Source: Halobellus captivus (GTDB lineage Archaea; Halobacteriota; Halobacteria; Halobacteriales; Haloferacaceae). Taken from it: DNA of 64,000 bases. The translations under genes and the position numbers were made by a program. How positions within the stretch are numbered: the first letter of the stretch is position 1; each line of letters starts with the position of its first letter. This document shows, piece by piece, positions 35,674-44,700 of this stretch. The notes beneath the pieces were generated by a model that saw only the letters and a list, made by a program, of their open reading frames with translations, made no database searches and was not told the DNA's origin. The DNA is taken from the NCBI RefSeq assembly GCF_003697845.1, contig NZ_RDQE01000001.1:1-64000 (forward strand). The letters run 5' to 3'.

Positions 35674-35946
35674 TTATCGGAGCTCAAGGATGTAGTCCGC
35701 AACGTGACCGGAAAGGAACTCACGCACCTCTTCTTTATAAGAGGGGTTGATCGAGGCACAGGTCCGGTTCTTGTGGTACTGGATGTACCCCTGTTGGTGT
35801 AATTCGTCGAATGCTTCGTTGACTGTGGAGCTCCGTTCATCAGGGATTCCACTGGTGATCTGTTCGACCGGTTGGTATGTGCCTCCGAAGAGGTTGCGTC
35901 GCCACATCTTCGTAAGAATTGATGCCATACAGTCCTCGACCTCCAT
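35674..35946 (-). CDS. Winged-helix regulator
   Basis: A 90-residue protein (start at ATG 35946, about 50 bases downstream of a TTTAAG TATA box). It reads ASILTKMWRRNLFGGTYQPVEQITSGIPDERSSTVNEAFDELHQQGYIQYHKN, a clear winged helix with a basic wing. It is divergent from another winged-helix gene starting at 36026, with which it shares the promoter region 35947-36025, and is probably a local regulator. Confidence 0.65.
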   Translation of the reverse strand: MEVEDCMASILTKMWRRNLFGGTYQPVEQITSGIPDERSSTVNEAFDELHQQGYIQYHKNRTCASINPSYKEEVREFLSGHVADYILELR

Positions 35947-36025
35947 CGGTCCCCGGTCCACCTCGACTCGGCATAGTAGAAGGAGGGACAAACCTTCTTA
36001 AATGTAATCTCACACATACATCTGT

Positions 36026-36313
36026 ATGTCTCCAGCAACGGCGAGACAGGACATTCAGACCAACACGCTCCTCGATAACATCACGATCAAGATAGTTGAA
36101 ACGCTGCTGGAGAACCCGACTATCCCGTACACGAAGACCCAGCTAGCTGACGCAGCTGACATCTCCCGAGACGCACTGTACCGCCGCTGGAACGACCTCC
36201 AAGCCTACGACATCATCCAGCGAGCAGAGGACGAGACTGGCGGAGATTACTGGACTCTCAATCAAGAGGCAGATGCTGTCAAAGCACTCGCCACCCTCAT
36301 CCACCGCCAGTGA
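36026..36313 (+). CDS. Winged-helix regulator
   Basis: A 95-residue protein with a helix-turn-helix: NITIKIVETLLENPTIPYTKTQLADAADISRDALYRRWNDLQAYDIIQRA, then a wing. It is divergent from the 35674-35946 regulator and ends 29 bases before the convergent GIY-YIG gene. Confidence 0.7.
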   Translation: MSPATARQDIQTNTLLDNITIKIVETLLENPTIPYTKTQLADAADISRDALYRRWNDLQAYDIIQRAEDETGGDYWTLNQEADAVKALATLIHRQ

Positions 36314-36342
36314 TTCGTCCGCTACTACCGACGTACAGCTGG

Positions 36343-37704
36343 TTACTCTGGTGGCGAATCGGTGCGGCGTTCCTCGACGAACTGGCGTAGATCCATACCG
36401 TTCAGCTTGCGGCTTTCCGATCCTCGCCGCTGATAGAACCGGCCGTTCTCGCTGTACGGGATCTCATCAGCCTTCTCGATTTCAGCGATGAGCACATGCC
36501 CGCCGTCGATTTCCTCTATCTGTGTGAACCGGATCGGGGATCGCGGATCGACCCCGTCTTCGATGATGTTCAACAACCGTTCTTCAACCCGTTGTGGATC
36601 CTTCCCTGTGCCTGTATTCTCGATCCCTACTACTGTGCCACTATCTGCAACACCGACGAGGAGATACCCGCCTTCGGCATTCGCTAAGGCAACGACCGCC
36701 TTACGGATCTTCTGTTTATCCGAGATCGTCTTTTTGCCTTCAACCGTCGGGGACTCGTACTGGTCAATCAAATCCCTGATCTCATCGACGGGGAGGTCTT
36801 CCTTGGTCACACTGGATGTTGGCACGATATCTTTCGCCAAGTAGTGTGCACCGACCAGGTCGGTCGCAACAGCCTGTCGATCGGAGATGTCACCAATCTC
36901 GCGTTGGTCGAACGAGACCATTGTCCCATCGTCGTGGGGCTCTGCGTCCAAGACCTGGTTCCGGATGTTCGTCGTTGCACCAACCTGGGTAAGCGTGTTC
37001 GTCCCTTTCTGCCAGATACGGAACACCCCCTCCGCATCCGGGTACGGATCTTCAAAATCACCCAGGTCGTATGTTTCCCAGTCGAACCCCATCCACGTCT
37101 CCGAGGTCACATCATCCCACTGTTCCCACGTTGAGATCGTCTCCTCTCGCATGCCGGGCTCGCCGTCGTCCTGTTCGAGTTTCCCACCGCGTCTCCCGGA
37201 ACTGCGGGGACCTGACTGCTCATAGCCAGGGATCATGTACCCGAAATTGGCGGTCGGTGATTGACGGGAGACGAACCGGTACCCCGCGATGTAGGCGGCC
37301 TTGAGCCCGACTAAGTCATTGACTGTGGCCAGCTCGCCGATAGTCCGGGTCGAGGTCAAACTCGACTGTTCCTCATCATCGCCAATATCGTCGATCGATG
37401 CCCAACACACCCGGTACTCGGCACTGTATTCGTCCGCAATCGCCCACAGACACGGCGCTGCCGTATGCGGATCCCGGTGCGGCATCTCGTCTGAATCAAT
37501 CTCATTCCCCATGCGCCATATTCGGTCATGAAGATCGGTCCGGCTGTGCCCGACGTACTGGACCCCGCTCAACGATTTATGCGACACCAGGTAGATGCCC
37601 GGTTCCTGTGGAATGACGCCAAGCTCCCTGGTGGGGAAAAGCGGTGTCCACTCCGACCAGTTGATGACCGGATGGACGATCGGAACTGTCCCGGAAGCTG
37701 CCAT
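36343..37704 (-). CDS. GIY-YIG nuclease-Schlafen AlbA-2 fusion
   Basis: A 453-residue protein. Residues about 34-75 read PGIYLVSHKSLSGVQYVGHSR...LHDRIW, a GIY-YIG nuclease core with the GIY and YVG elements. A second, weaker copy near 230-255 (GVFRIWQKGTNTLTQVGATTNI) lacks the canonical residues. The C-terminal 170 residues match the Schlafen AlbA_2 domain: ISDKQKIRKAVVALANAEGGYLLVGVAD, then GRFYQRRGSESRKL. This joins a nuclease and a putative nucleotide/RNA-binding domain, fitting a defence role. It is followed 66 bases upstream by the GHKL-protease gene on the same strand. Confidence 0.75.
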   Translation of the reverse strand: MAASGTVPIVHPVINWSEWTPLFPTRELGVIPQEPGIYLVSHKSLSGVQYVGHSRTDLHDRIWRMGNEIDSDEMPHRDPHTAAPCLWAIADEYSAEYRVCWASIDDIGDDEEQSSLTSTRTIGELATVNDLVGLKAAYIAGYRFVSRQSPTANFGYMIPGYEQSGPRSSGRRGGKLEQDDGEPGMREETISTWEQWDDVTSETWMGFDWETYDLGDFEDPYPDAEGVFRIWQKGTNTLTQVGATTNIRNQVLDAEPHDDGTMVSFDQREIGDISDRQAVATDLVGAHYLAKDIVPTSSVTKEDLPVDEIRDLIDQYESPTVEGKKTISDKQKIRKAVVALANAEGGYLLVGVADSGTVVGIENTGTGKDPQRVEERLLNIIEDGVDPRSPIRFTQIEEIDGGHVLIAEIEKADEIPYSENGRFYQRRGSESRKLNGMDLRQFVEERRTDSPPE

Positions 37705-37770
37705 TAGCTATGATGGTATCTCCACTGAATAAGGTCTACCGGCTGGACAGGTCCAAAGCAGTAAGAGCCA

Positions 37771-39309
37771 TCACGGATCATCGTACAGGCCACCCAGTCG
37801 CTCCTGCAGGTCCTGGATGATGTCACCGCTGAGTTCCTCGACGGCGTGGTACCAGTCCGGACCGTGCCCGTCCTCGTCCGGGTTGGTCTCGTGGTGGCCG
37901 AGTTCGTGCAGTACAGTCCCGATCCGCCGCGGTGACGGCCTATCCCAGTCATCGGCGAACGCGTTGAGGTACACGGTCTCGTCGCCCGGGCTGTACGTGG
38001 CGTGGGTCTGTCCGTCCTCGGTGTCCTCGCTGATGTAAGCGAGTTCGAAATCGACACCGTATGTCCGGGTCCGGGGGACGAGTTCATCTTCGACGTACTC
38101 GAGGAACGCTTCTTGCTCCGGTTCGGGATCCTCGATGACCTCGATGGACTGGCCGTCGGTCTGGTCACTGTACCACTCCTGGACAGTGGGGCAGTGTTTG
38201 GTCAGGATCCCGCGGACGTTCCGGCTGTACTCGTCGGCATTTTCCATCGGCAGCTGGCGCTGCATCCCCCACGTCAACGCGATAGACGGGGTCTCGTTCG
38301 TATAGACCAGGAGGTCCTCCGGTTCGGTACCGAACCGGCGTTCGATGTAGTCCTGCTGGACACTGCTGGAGGTCTTGTGGCTGAACTGGGAGATGTACTG
38401 GGTGACATAGTCTTCGCCGAGCTCATCGTCATCGAACAGATCGAGGCGATCGTTGATCAGGCCCTGCATCAACTCGGTCCGGTAACTGTTGTCCAGCTCG
38501 TTCCGCCGCTCAGTCACCGGCGTCTTCTGCCCCACATTGAACACGAACGGGAACTCCTCACCCGTCGTCACCGGAATCCCCAGCTCATACACGCCGCCGT
38601 CGCCCGGCGACGTCTTCCTGACCTCAACCTGGGTACGGCGCTTTTCCTCCTGCTGGACACCATCCTCCGCAGTCAAGGTGGGAAGGTACTGTCGTTCCAG
38701 TTCGGCGTCCGGCTCCTCGTGCGTATAGACATCCTCACGCACCGGGGCAGCATCCTCGCCGTAGATCTCCAGGTACAGGTCCTGGTCCTCCGGCATCCAG
38801 AGCCGCTCAACGAAGTCCTCGACCTCCTGTAAGTCGTCGTCGGTCCACTCCGTGTTCGTCCCGTACACGACCGTCCCTTCCTCGCGTCGGGCATCCGGGT
38901 ACAGCTCCCGGGAGGCATCCACCACGTACTCCTCCCGCGCCTCATCGTACGCGGCATCGAACGCGAACCGGAGCCCGCCACCGGTCGAGCTGATCACGGT
39001 CTCATCGCTGGCCCCGATGAACTCCTTGACACCACGGCCGAACCGGCCCCGCTTCTCCGGATCATACTGCTTATCACCAGAAAACAGATCGTAGAACTGC
39101 GACAGGTCTTCCACACCGTCCCCGTAGTCCTCGACAGTGACGGACTGGTCACCGTAGTCCACCCGGACATACAGGTCAGAACCAGTGTCTAACGCGTTCT
39201 GGACCGGTTCACGCACCACCTCATACACATCCCTGCTCCGGTGCTGTTCCACCCAGCCAGAGACATCAACACCGAAGACACCGCCACTGCTATCATCGCT
39301 GTACGCCAC
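37771..39309 (-). CDS. GHKL ATPase fused to SprT-like metalloprotease
   Basis: A 512-residue protein starting at GTG 39309 after an AGGTGG Shine-Dalgarno. The N-terminal domain is a GHKL (Hsp90/MutL-type) ATPase: REPVQNALDTG (N box, about 33), VTVEDYGDGVEDL (G1 box, about 55), GRFGRGVKEFIGA (G2 box, about 87). The middle is beta-rich. The C-terminal domain has HELGHHETNPDEDGHGPDW: HExxH at 468-472 plus HGxxW at 482-486, the SprT/WLM zinc protease pattern. An ATP-gated conformational change driving proteolysis is a plausible but untested mechanism. A tiny gene lies just upstream. Confidence 0.82.
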   Translation of the reverse strand: MAYSDDSSGGVFGVDVSGWVEQHRSRDVYEVVREPVQNALDTGSDLYVRVDYGDQSVTVEDYGDGVEDLSQFYDLFSGDKQYDPEKRGRFGRGVKEFIGASDETVISSTGGGLRFAFDAAYDEAREEYVVDASRELYPDARREEGTVVYGTNTEWTDDDLQEVEDFVERLWMPEDQDLYLEIYGEDAAPVREDVYTHEEPDAELERQYLPTLTAEDGVQQEEKRRTQVEVRKTSPGDGGVYELGIPVTTGEEFPFVFNVGQKTPVTERRNELDNSYRTELMQGLINDRLDLFDDDELGEDYVTQYISQFSHKTSSSVQQDYIERRFGTEPEDLLVYTNETPSIALTWGMQRQLPMENADEYSRNVRGILTKHCPTVQEWYSDQTDGQSIEVIEDPEPEQEAFLEYVEDELVPRTRTYGVDFELAYISEDTEDGQTHATYSPGDETVYLNAFADDWDRPSPRRIGTVLHELGHHETNPDEDGHGPDWYHAVEELSGDIIQDLQERLGGLYDDP

Positions 39310-39321
39310 CGCAAACCACCT

Positions 39322-39411
39322 TCAGCGGCCGTGCCCCGTCTCGGCAGTCAGCTCTCCTGCAGTTTGCCCAACTTCGTCACGGTAACCGAACACATCGAGG
39401 TCAGTGTCCAT
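39322..39411 (-). CDS. 29-residue small protein upstream of the GHKL-protease gene
   Basis: ATG 39411 is preceded by an AGGTGGGA Shine-Dalgarno at a proper distance, and the frame (MDTDLDVFGYRDEVGQTAGE...) is acidic and haloarchaeal in codon use. It ends 12 bases before the GTG of the GHKL-SprT gene, so it may be co-translated. It may be a regulatory or partner peptide. Too short to assign. Confidence 0.45.
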   Translation of the reverse strand: MDTDLDVFGYRDEVGQTAGELTAETGHGR

Positions 39412-39542
39412 CAGGTATCCCACCTTGCTACCCCCGCTACGGGACACCAACAGGGGAGTACCTACCGAGACACCGGGTTTCGCTAGACTGGCTGTGTTCT
39501 ATCCACCGTCAATCGAAAAAAACTGGATAAGGTGTGAAACGA

Positions 39543-39848
39543 TCAGCCCTGTGAACGTCGGGGCATGCTCCATGTTCCGAACTCTCCTGGATCTTGGTCG
39601 TCCTCGATGACATCGCCGTGTGCGATAGCGTTGCGTCGTTGGCGGATCGTCTCGTGCATGAAAGTGCTGAAGATGCCGTCAAAGAAAGTGGAGATGAGGT
39701 TATGCAAGTTCTTCTGCTGCTGTGACCGATTCCTCCCTGGGAGTTTGAGCTCTGTCTCACCGTCTTGTTTAACGATATCGCCGCCGGCCTCTAGGACAAG
39801 GTCGGTGGGGAAAATTCGGCAGTGGTAGAACCGAACCCCTTGAGGAGA
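39543..39848 (-). pseudogene. HEPN-domain protein remnant
   Basis: The frame is open for 101 codons from just after a TGA (39849-39851) to the stop at 39543. It reads as real coding sequence with no usable start: FYHCRIFPTDLVLEAGGDIV, TFMHETIRQRRNAIAHGDVIED. The RRNAIAHGD segment holds the HEPN Arg, four residues, His motif. It looks like the C-terminal part of a HEPN protein whose front was lost, perhaps when the adjacent beta-helix gene was inserted. It lies in an otherwise geneless gap, 39412-39869. Confidence 0.5.
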
Positions 39849-39869
39849 TCACGACATGCTCAAAGAACA

Positions 39870-41597
39870 CTAACTGGTCGATCCAATTTGTATTGCATTT
39901 CCACTTGGAGTAATCAGATACATGGTACCAGGATTGTCGCTGTCCTCTACAAAGACCATTTGTCCATAATTCGTGGGATCAGGGCTGGTTCCTCCGAGAG
40001 AAGTTTGAGTAACGGGGACAACCGATCTCCATTTATTCCCGTCATATTGTGTGAGCCACTTCTCCCCAACTCCGAGAGGATCCCAATTTGTCCCATCAGG
40101 GATTATAATGCCGCCTTCGGCAGGGTTGCCAGAGTTGCCAGGGGATTGAGAGACAATATCGGGGAAAAACTGCGTGTATCCCGCATTATCGGGAGATGTA
40201 ACTTTATAGCTGCCATCTAAGGCAGTTTTTATAACTGTCACATCATGAGGATTTGGACCATTGACTTCTACGCCTTTGGCTCCATATATAACCATATCTG
40301 CTCTGGAGAAACTTCCGTCCTTTTCTATCCTTATATCTGTGTTTGGGTTGAATACAGTGACATCCCCGATGGGTCTGTTAACTTCAAAAACGGTCTCGCC
40401 ACTGGCCCCTCCCAGAGAGGCCGCCGAAATCACACTATTTTGCAACGCGACCTGGTCTTCAGATGCCCCGAACCGGATGTCTATTCCAGACCCTTCACAC
40501 GAAAACCCTTGGATTGCTCCTCTTGCAGACCCATGAAACGTGAGGTTGGCACGGTCAGAGTCAGAGACGGAAGACTTGTTATGGAATGTACATCCTCCGT
40601 TGATCGTGAAGGCTGCACTCGACAGCATAACGTTATCTTCTCCCCGTGTCGTAGCGAATGTTCCGCCCCACATACCGAACGTTGCACCGTCATGAACCAA
40701 ACTCGGATATACCCCACTCTTTCCGAAAACCGTATAAGAGATATCAGATATGTTCTCTACATCACAGTTGTTCACCGTTGTCCGGAATGAACCTTGTAGA
40801 AGTACAGGGCCACCATGTATCTCAATGTTGTTCAATTCCCACCCGGAAGTGAGATATTGGTCCCTCCTGGCGTCTATACTAGGACCACTATTGGCACCGC
40901 CTTCTATCCTGAAGTCCGCCATTGTCACCTTAACCGTGTCATCTTCTGTCGTGTCTGTGTAGAATACCGGATCCCCTGTCTCCGGGTCAGTTATACACGG
41001 CCTGCCATCTGGACCCCCCATCCCACGAATAACGATATGTCCCCATCCATTTGGGATCAAAATGTTATTCTCAGTAATGTCCTCAGCCAGCCAGATATAC
41101 CGGTATCCTGCATCGAATGCCGATTGGATACTGTCAAAGCATTCACTATATGAGGGGGAAACAACGGCCGTACCACCAGAATCAGGCCATAGTTTGCCAA
41201 TGGATCCTTCTTCTGAACTCACCGATAATGCATTCACGGATCCTACATTGGTGGCATCCTTACCTTGGAGATTGAGATTACCTTGTGTATCGACGGAGAA
41301 GTTTTCGTTGTATCTTAGCGGGTTGTCACTCTCGATGTCCAGCGCGGCAGCTGAGGGCATCATCGCAGCAGCCCCTAATGCGGCTCCGCCGCCGGCGATG
41401 GCTTTCATGAATTTGCGGCGGCTCATCCCGGCGTGGTCGGCTTCGTCCCGGATCTGGTCATGGACTTCTTCAATCTCCTCGTCGACAGCGTCAGAATCAG
41501 TTCCGTCCTGATGTTTCTGGTCTTTGAGCTTCTGGAGTTCGTCTTCGAGTTCCTGGATACGTTCCTTGAGATTTTCGTCAATTGTGTCGTCGCTCAC
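39870..41597 (-). CDS. Tat-exported beta-helix protein with N-terminal coiled coil
   Basis: A 575-residue protein. Residues 1-55 are a charged coiled coil (ERIQELEDELQKLKDQ). A twin-arginine signal (MSRRKFMKAIAGGGAALGAAA) comes only at about residue 58, so the coiled coil is inside the cell before export. The rest is a right-handed parallel beta-helix pattern with short turns (GGPVLLQGSFRTTVNNCDV, NISDISYTV). The C-terminal tail is Gly/Asn/Pro-rich (FFPDIVSQSPGNSG). Such proteins occur as spikes, glycan-binding or surface proteins of viruses and secreted enzymes. The codon use is less GC-biased than its neighbours, suggesting separate transfer. Confidence 0.65.
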   Translation of the reverse strand: MSDDTIDENLKERIQELEDELQKLKDQKHQDGTDSDAVDEEIEEVHDQIRDEADHAGMSRRKFMKAIAGGGAALGAAAMMPSAAALDIESDNPLRYNENFSVDTQGNLNLQGKDATNVGSVNALSVSSEEGSIGKLWPDSGGTAVVSPSYSECFDSIQSAFDAGYRYIWLAEDITENNILIPNGWGHIVIRGMGGPDGRPCITDPETGDPVFYTDTTEDDTVKVTMADFRIEGGANSGPSIDARRDQYLTSGWELNNIEIHGGPVLLQGSFRTTVNNCDVENISDISYTVFGKSGVYPSLVHDGATFGMWGGTFATTRGEDNVMLSSAAFTINGGCTFHNKSSVSDSDRANLTFHGSARGAIQGFSCEGSGIDIRFGASEDQVALQNSVISAASLGGASGETVFEVNRPIGDVTVFNPNTDIRIEKDGSFSRADMVIYGAKGVEVNGPNPHDVTVIKTALDGSYKVTSPDNAGYTQFFPDIVSQSPGNSGNPAEGGIIIPDGTNWDPLGVGEKWLTQYDGNKWRSVVPVTQTSLGGTSPDPTNYGQMVFVEDSDNPGTMYLITPSGNAIQIGSTS

Positions 41598-41711
41598 TGG
41601 GTACCGACCGAACTCTCTATTTGGTTGAATTGGTATTTAATGGTTGGTGTCTGGAGGGTTTAGCAACTGGACGGTGTCGGGTGGTTTTGGTTGGAAAAAT
41701 GCCTCGGAACT

Positions 41712-44700
41712 CTATCGTTGGTAGCCTGAGTACAGGCGGATGGGTTCGTCGAGGTGGCTGGGGTCGAGGAACTCGTCTGCTGTGTCGGCACTGATGAGGT
41801 CCTCGAGGTCGTAGGTGTCGAAGGCGTCGTCGTGGTTGCCCATAGCTTGGTAGAAGGTGATCCAGGCTTTCTGCTCCTCGAACGTCTCGACGTCGTCGCT
41901 AGATTCTTCGAACAGGCCGGCGGAGGCGATGATGACGACCTTCTGCTTCATGCGGCTGGCACCGACGTTGAACCGGTTGGGTTCAAGCAAGAACTCGCTG
42001 ATCTGGCTGATGTAGCCGCGGTCGGAGGCGGTCATCGAGAGGATCATCAAGTCTCGTTCCCCGCCTTGGAACCGTTCTACGGTATCGACAGCGGCATCCG
42101 GTGAGACGAACCCGATCACGTCACGTCGCTGTGCGCGGAACGGGACCACGACACCTGCCGTCACTTCCTCATCGTCCGCGTCCTCGTCGTCCGGGGCACA
42201 GATATCGACCGCGTTCAACACTTCGGCGATCAGTGCCTGTTCGACGGCATTGGTTTTCTGGGACTGGTTCTCGTTGTGGACCAGCAATGTCACCCGGTCG
42301 TCGGTGTTCAGGATGTCCGCGGCTGGGCCATCGACGTCGGGGATTTCGTCGCTGTCACTTGCACTGACGAGGTCGATGTCGTCGTCCTCGTAGAACAGGT
42401 CGGTGTGCATGTCGGCCGATTCCTGTGGGAGGCGGTAGGTGACGTTGAGGCGGTGGACGGGCAGTGTTTCGTCCGGCTCGTCGGGGACTTCGACGGGCCG
42501 GTCGAAGTACTCGATCTCGGTTTCGCCGCGGAGGTACCGGATGAAGTCCAGGGCTGAGAGGAACGGGACGTGTTGTTCGATGGGTTCGCGGTCTTCCTCC
42601 TCCCAGTCGTGTTTCTGGATCGGCTGCATTTGGCGGTGGTCACCGACCAGGATGACCTGGCCGTTCGCATCGACGTAGGACCCGACAAGCAGGAACAAGG
42701 GGAGATCCATCATGCTGGCTTCATCGACGATTGCCAGGTCGAACGGCGAGGAGTCCTGGGACTGCAGGAAGAGCTCGATGTCGTCGTAGTCGAAGGCATC
42801 GACCTCACCGATCATCCGGTTGAACAGGCCGCGTAGCGAGGTCGGGGTGGAGAAGAACACGACACGGTTGCTGGTGTCGCGGTCGTCGGCGAAGTATCGG
42901 TCGTACAGGTCTTCCAGCTGGGCGGTGTTGTCGTCCGCGTTATAGTTGATCGTCTCGACCCGGGGATCGTTGATACTCTGGCCCGCACTCGACATCACCC
43001 GGATGTACGCGATCTCGTCCGCACCGGTTCCCGGCGGACAGTCGCTGTCGAGGTCGACTGTGCCTTCCAGTGCTTCGTTGACGGCGGTGTGGGAGACCGC
43101 GGAGACGACCCCGCGGAACGGTTGGCCTTGGTGGATGGCTGCGTAGGCCCGGCTCAGCAGGGAGGGGGCGACCGTGAACTTGGTTTTGCCTGTGCCTGGT
43201 GGGCCTTGGAGCATGAGGAGGCCGTTGTCCACGTCCCGCACCAGGTCGCGTTGTGCTGTGTTCGGCCGCTGCCACCCCACCGTCACCGCCATCAACTGGA
43301 TGTACTGCTGGATGACGTCTTCGTCCCAGTGGTCGATAGGGATGGCATCGCGGCGGCCGTTGTAGATCTGGCTGAGCCACCGCCGTAGCGGGGCGTCAAA
43401 GGCGTGTTGGAGGGATTCGAAGGCACGTTCCTGTGGGATCTGATCGAAGTTGGGGTCGAGGACGTACTGCTCGCCTTCCGCGACATACGTCTCCCACTCC
43501 TCGTCGATAGCGTCGTGATCGTCCGACCAGCCGCGGTGCCGCACGGTGTACTCACCCCACCACGGCCAGCCCCAGTGGAAGGTGCCCGCAATCGTGATCG
43601 TGCCGTCTCCCTCATCGATATCCGAGACAATGACGGTGGTCGAGTTCCCGATCGAGCTGGGATCGTCCGGGTCGTCTAACCGGTAGGCTTCCGGTCGGTC
43701 ACCGTGGTCGTCCAACCGGGTCAACAGCATGAAGTCATCATCGGTGACCGAGATCGATCCACCGGTCAACCCGTCATGGACGTCCGGATCGTACGCGTCC
43801 CGATTACTGAGCAACAGGTCGCCCTCGATGACGTGGTCATCTGTATCGACGTTGGTGCATTCGAAAAGGAGTGAGGATCCGGAATCGACCCGTTCCTCCA
43901 ACGGTTGCCGGTAGTAGTCCTCCAGGTTCTTCTTCGTGGTCTGGTACTCCAACCGCTGGTATTCGATACAGACATCGTCCAGGCTACGGGGGGCGAACGA
44001 GAAGTCAGCCAGCTCGGCGAGCTCGATCGGTTCTTTCGTGACGAACTGGTCGTTCGCATACCGATTGTTGGTTTCGATCGTCCGCTCGATGTGGTGAGAT
44101 GACCGGGCGAACCGTTGTGCGAGCAGGGCCAGGTCAGTGTCCGTGATGCGGTCATCGGAGCCTGGTGTCCTGGTAAGATATGGGTCGAGGTCCTCGGGAT
44201 CATCAGCCAAGTCTGGATCAAGTCGGTCGTGCCGGCCCCAGATGTATTCGATCGGGATCTGGTCGGTTTCCCGGTACTGCACCGGGTAGATGTGGCGTCC
44301 TACCCGGCGATCATCCGGTGTCCATACTGGTTCCTGGTGACTGTGGTCAAGGTTTGGGCCGGGATAGTAGCGGACGGTTCCGTCGAACAACCCTGCTTCG
44401 AAGATCCGAGGCAGCTGGACGAACCCGTCATCACTGATTTCCTCGATGTCCTCCTCATCCAGGAGGTCCTCGTCGTCGAGGGCGGTGACCGGTGCGCGCC
44501 AGTCGTAGAAGTCACCGTTCCACAGGAAGTGGCCGACGCTTTGGACCGAGCCGAGGCCGGGGAACCGGAGTGCCCACCGCCGACGGAAATCTTCCTGCAT
44601 CAGGGACACCATTTCTTGGTCGATGCTGGGGCGGAGGCCCAGCAAGGTGCGGATCGGGCGTTGCCACTCCGCCGTTGGGTGGCGGCGGATCGCGTCCATC

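Noticed and set aside
42940-43380. Several 100-150-codon open frames inside the nuclease-helicase, S-layer and PglZ genes
   Set aside because: They mirror real genes in other frames, are rich in Arg/Ser/Pro and show no domain.
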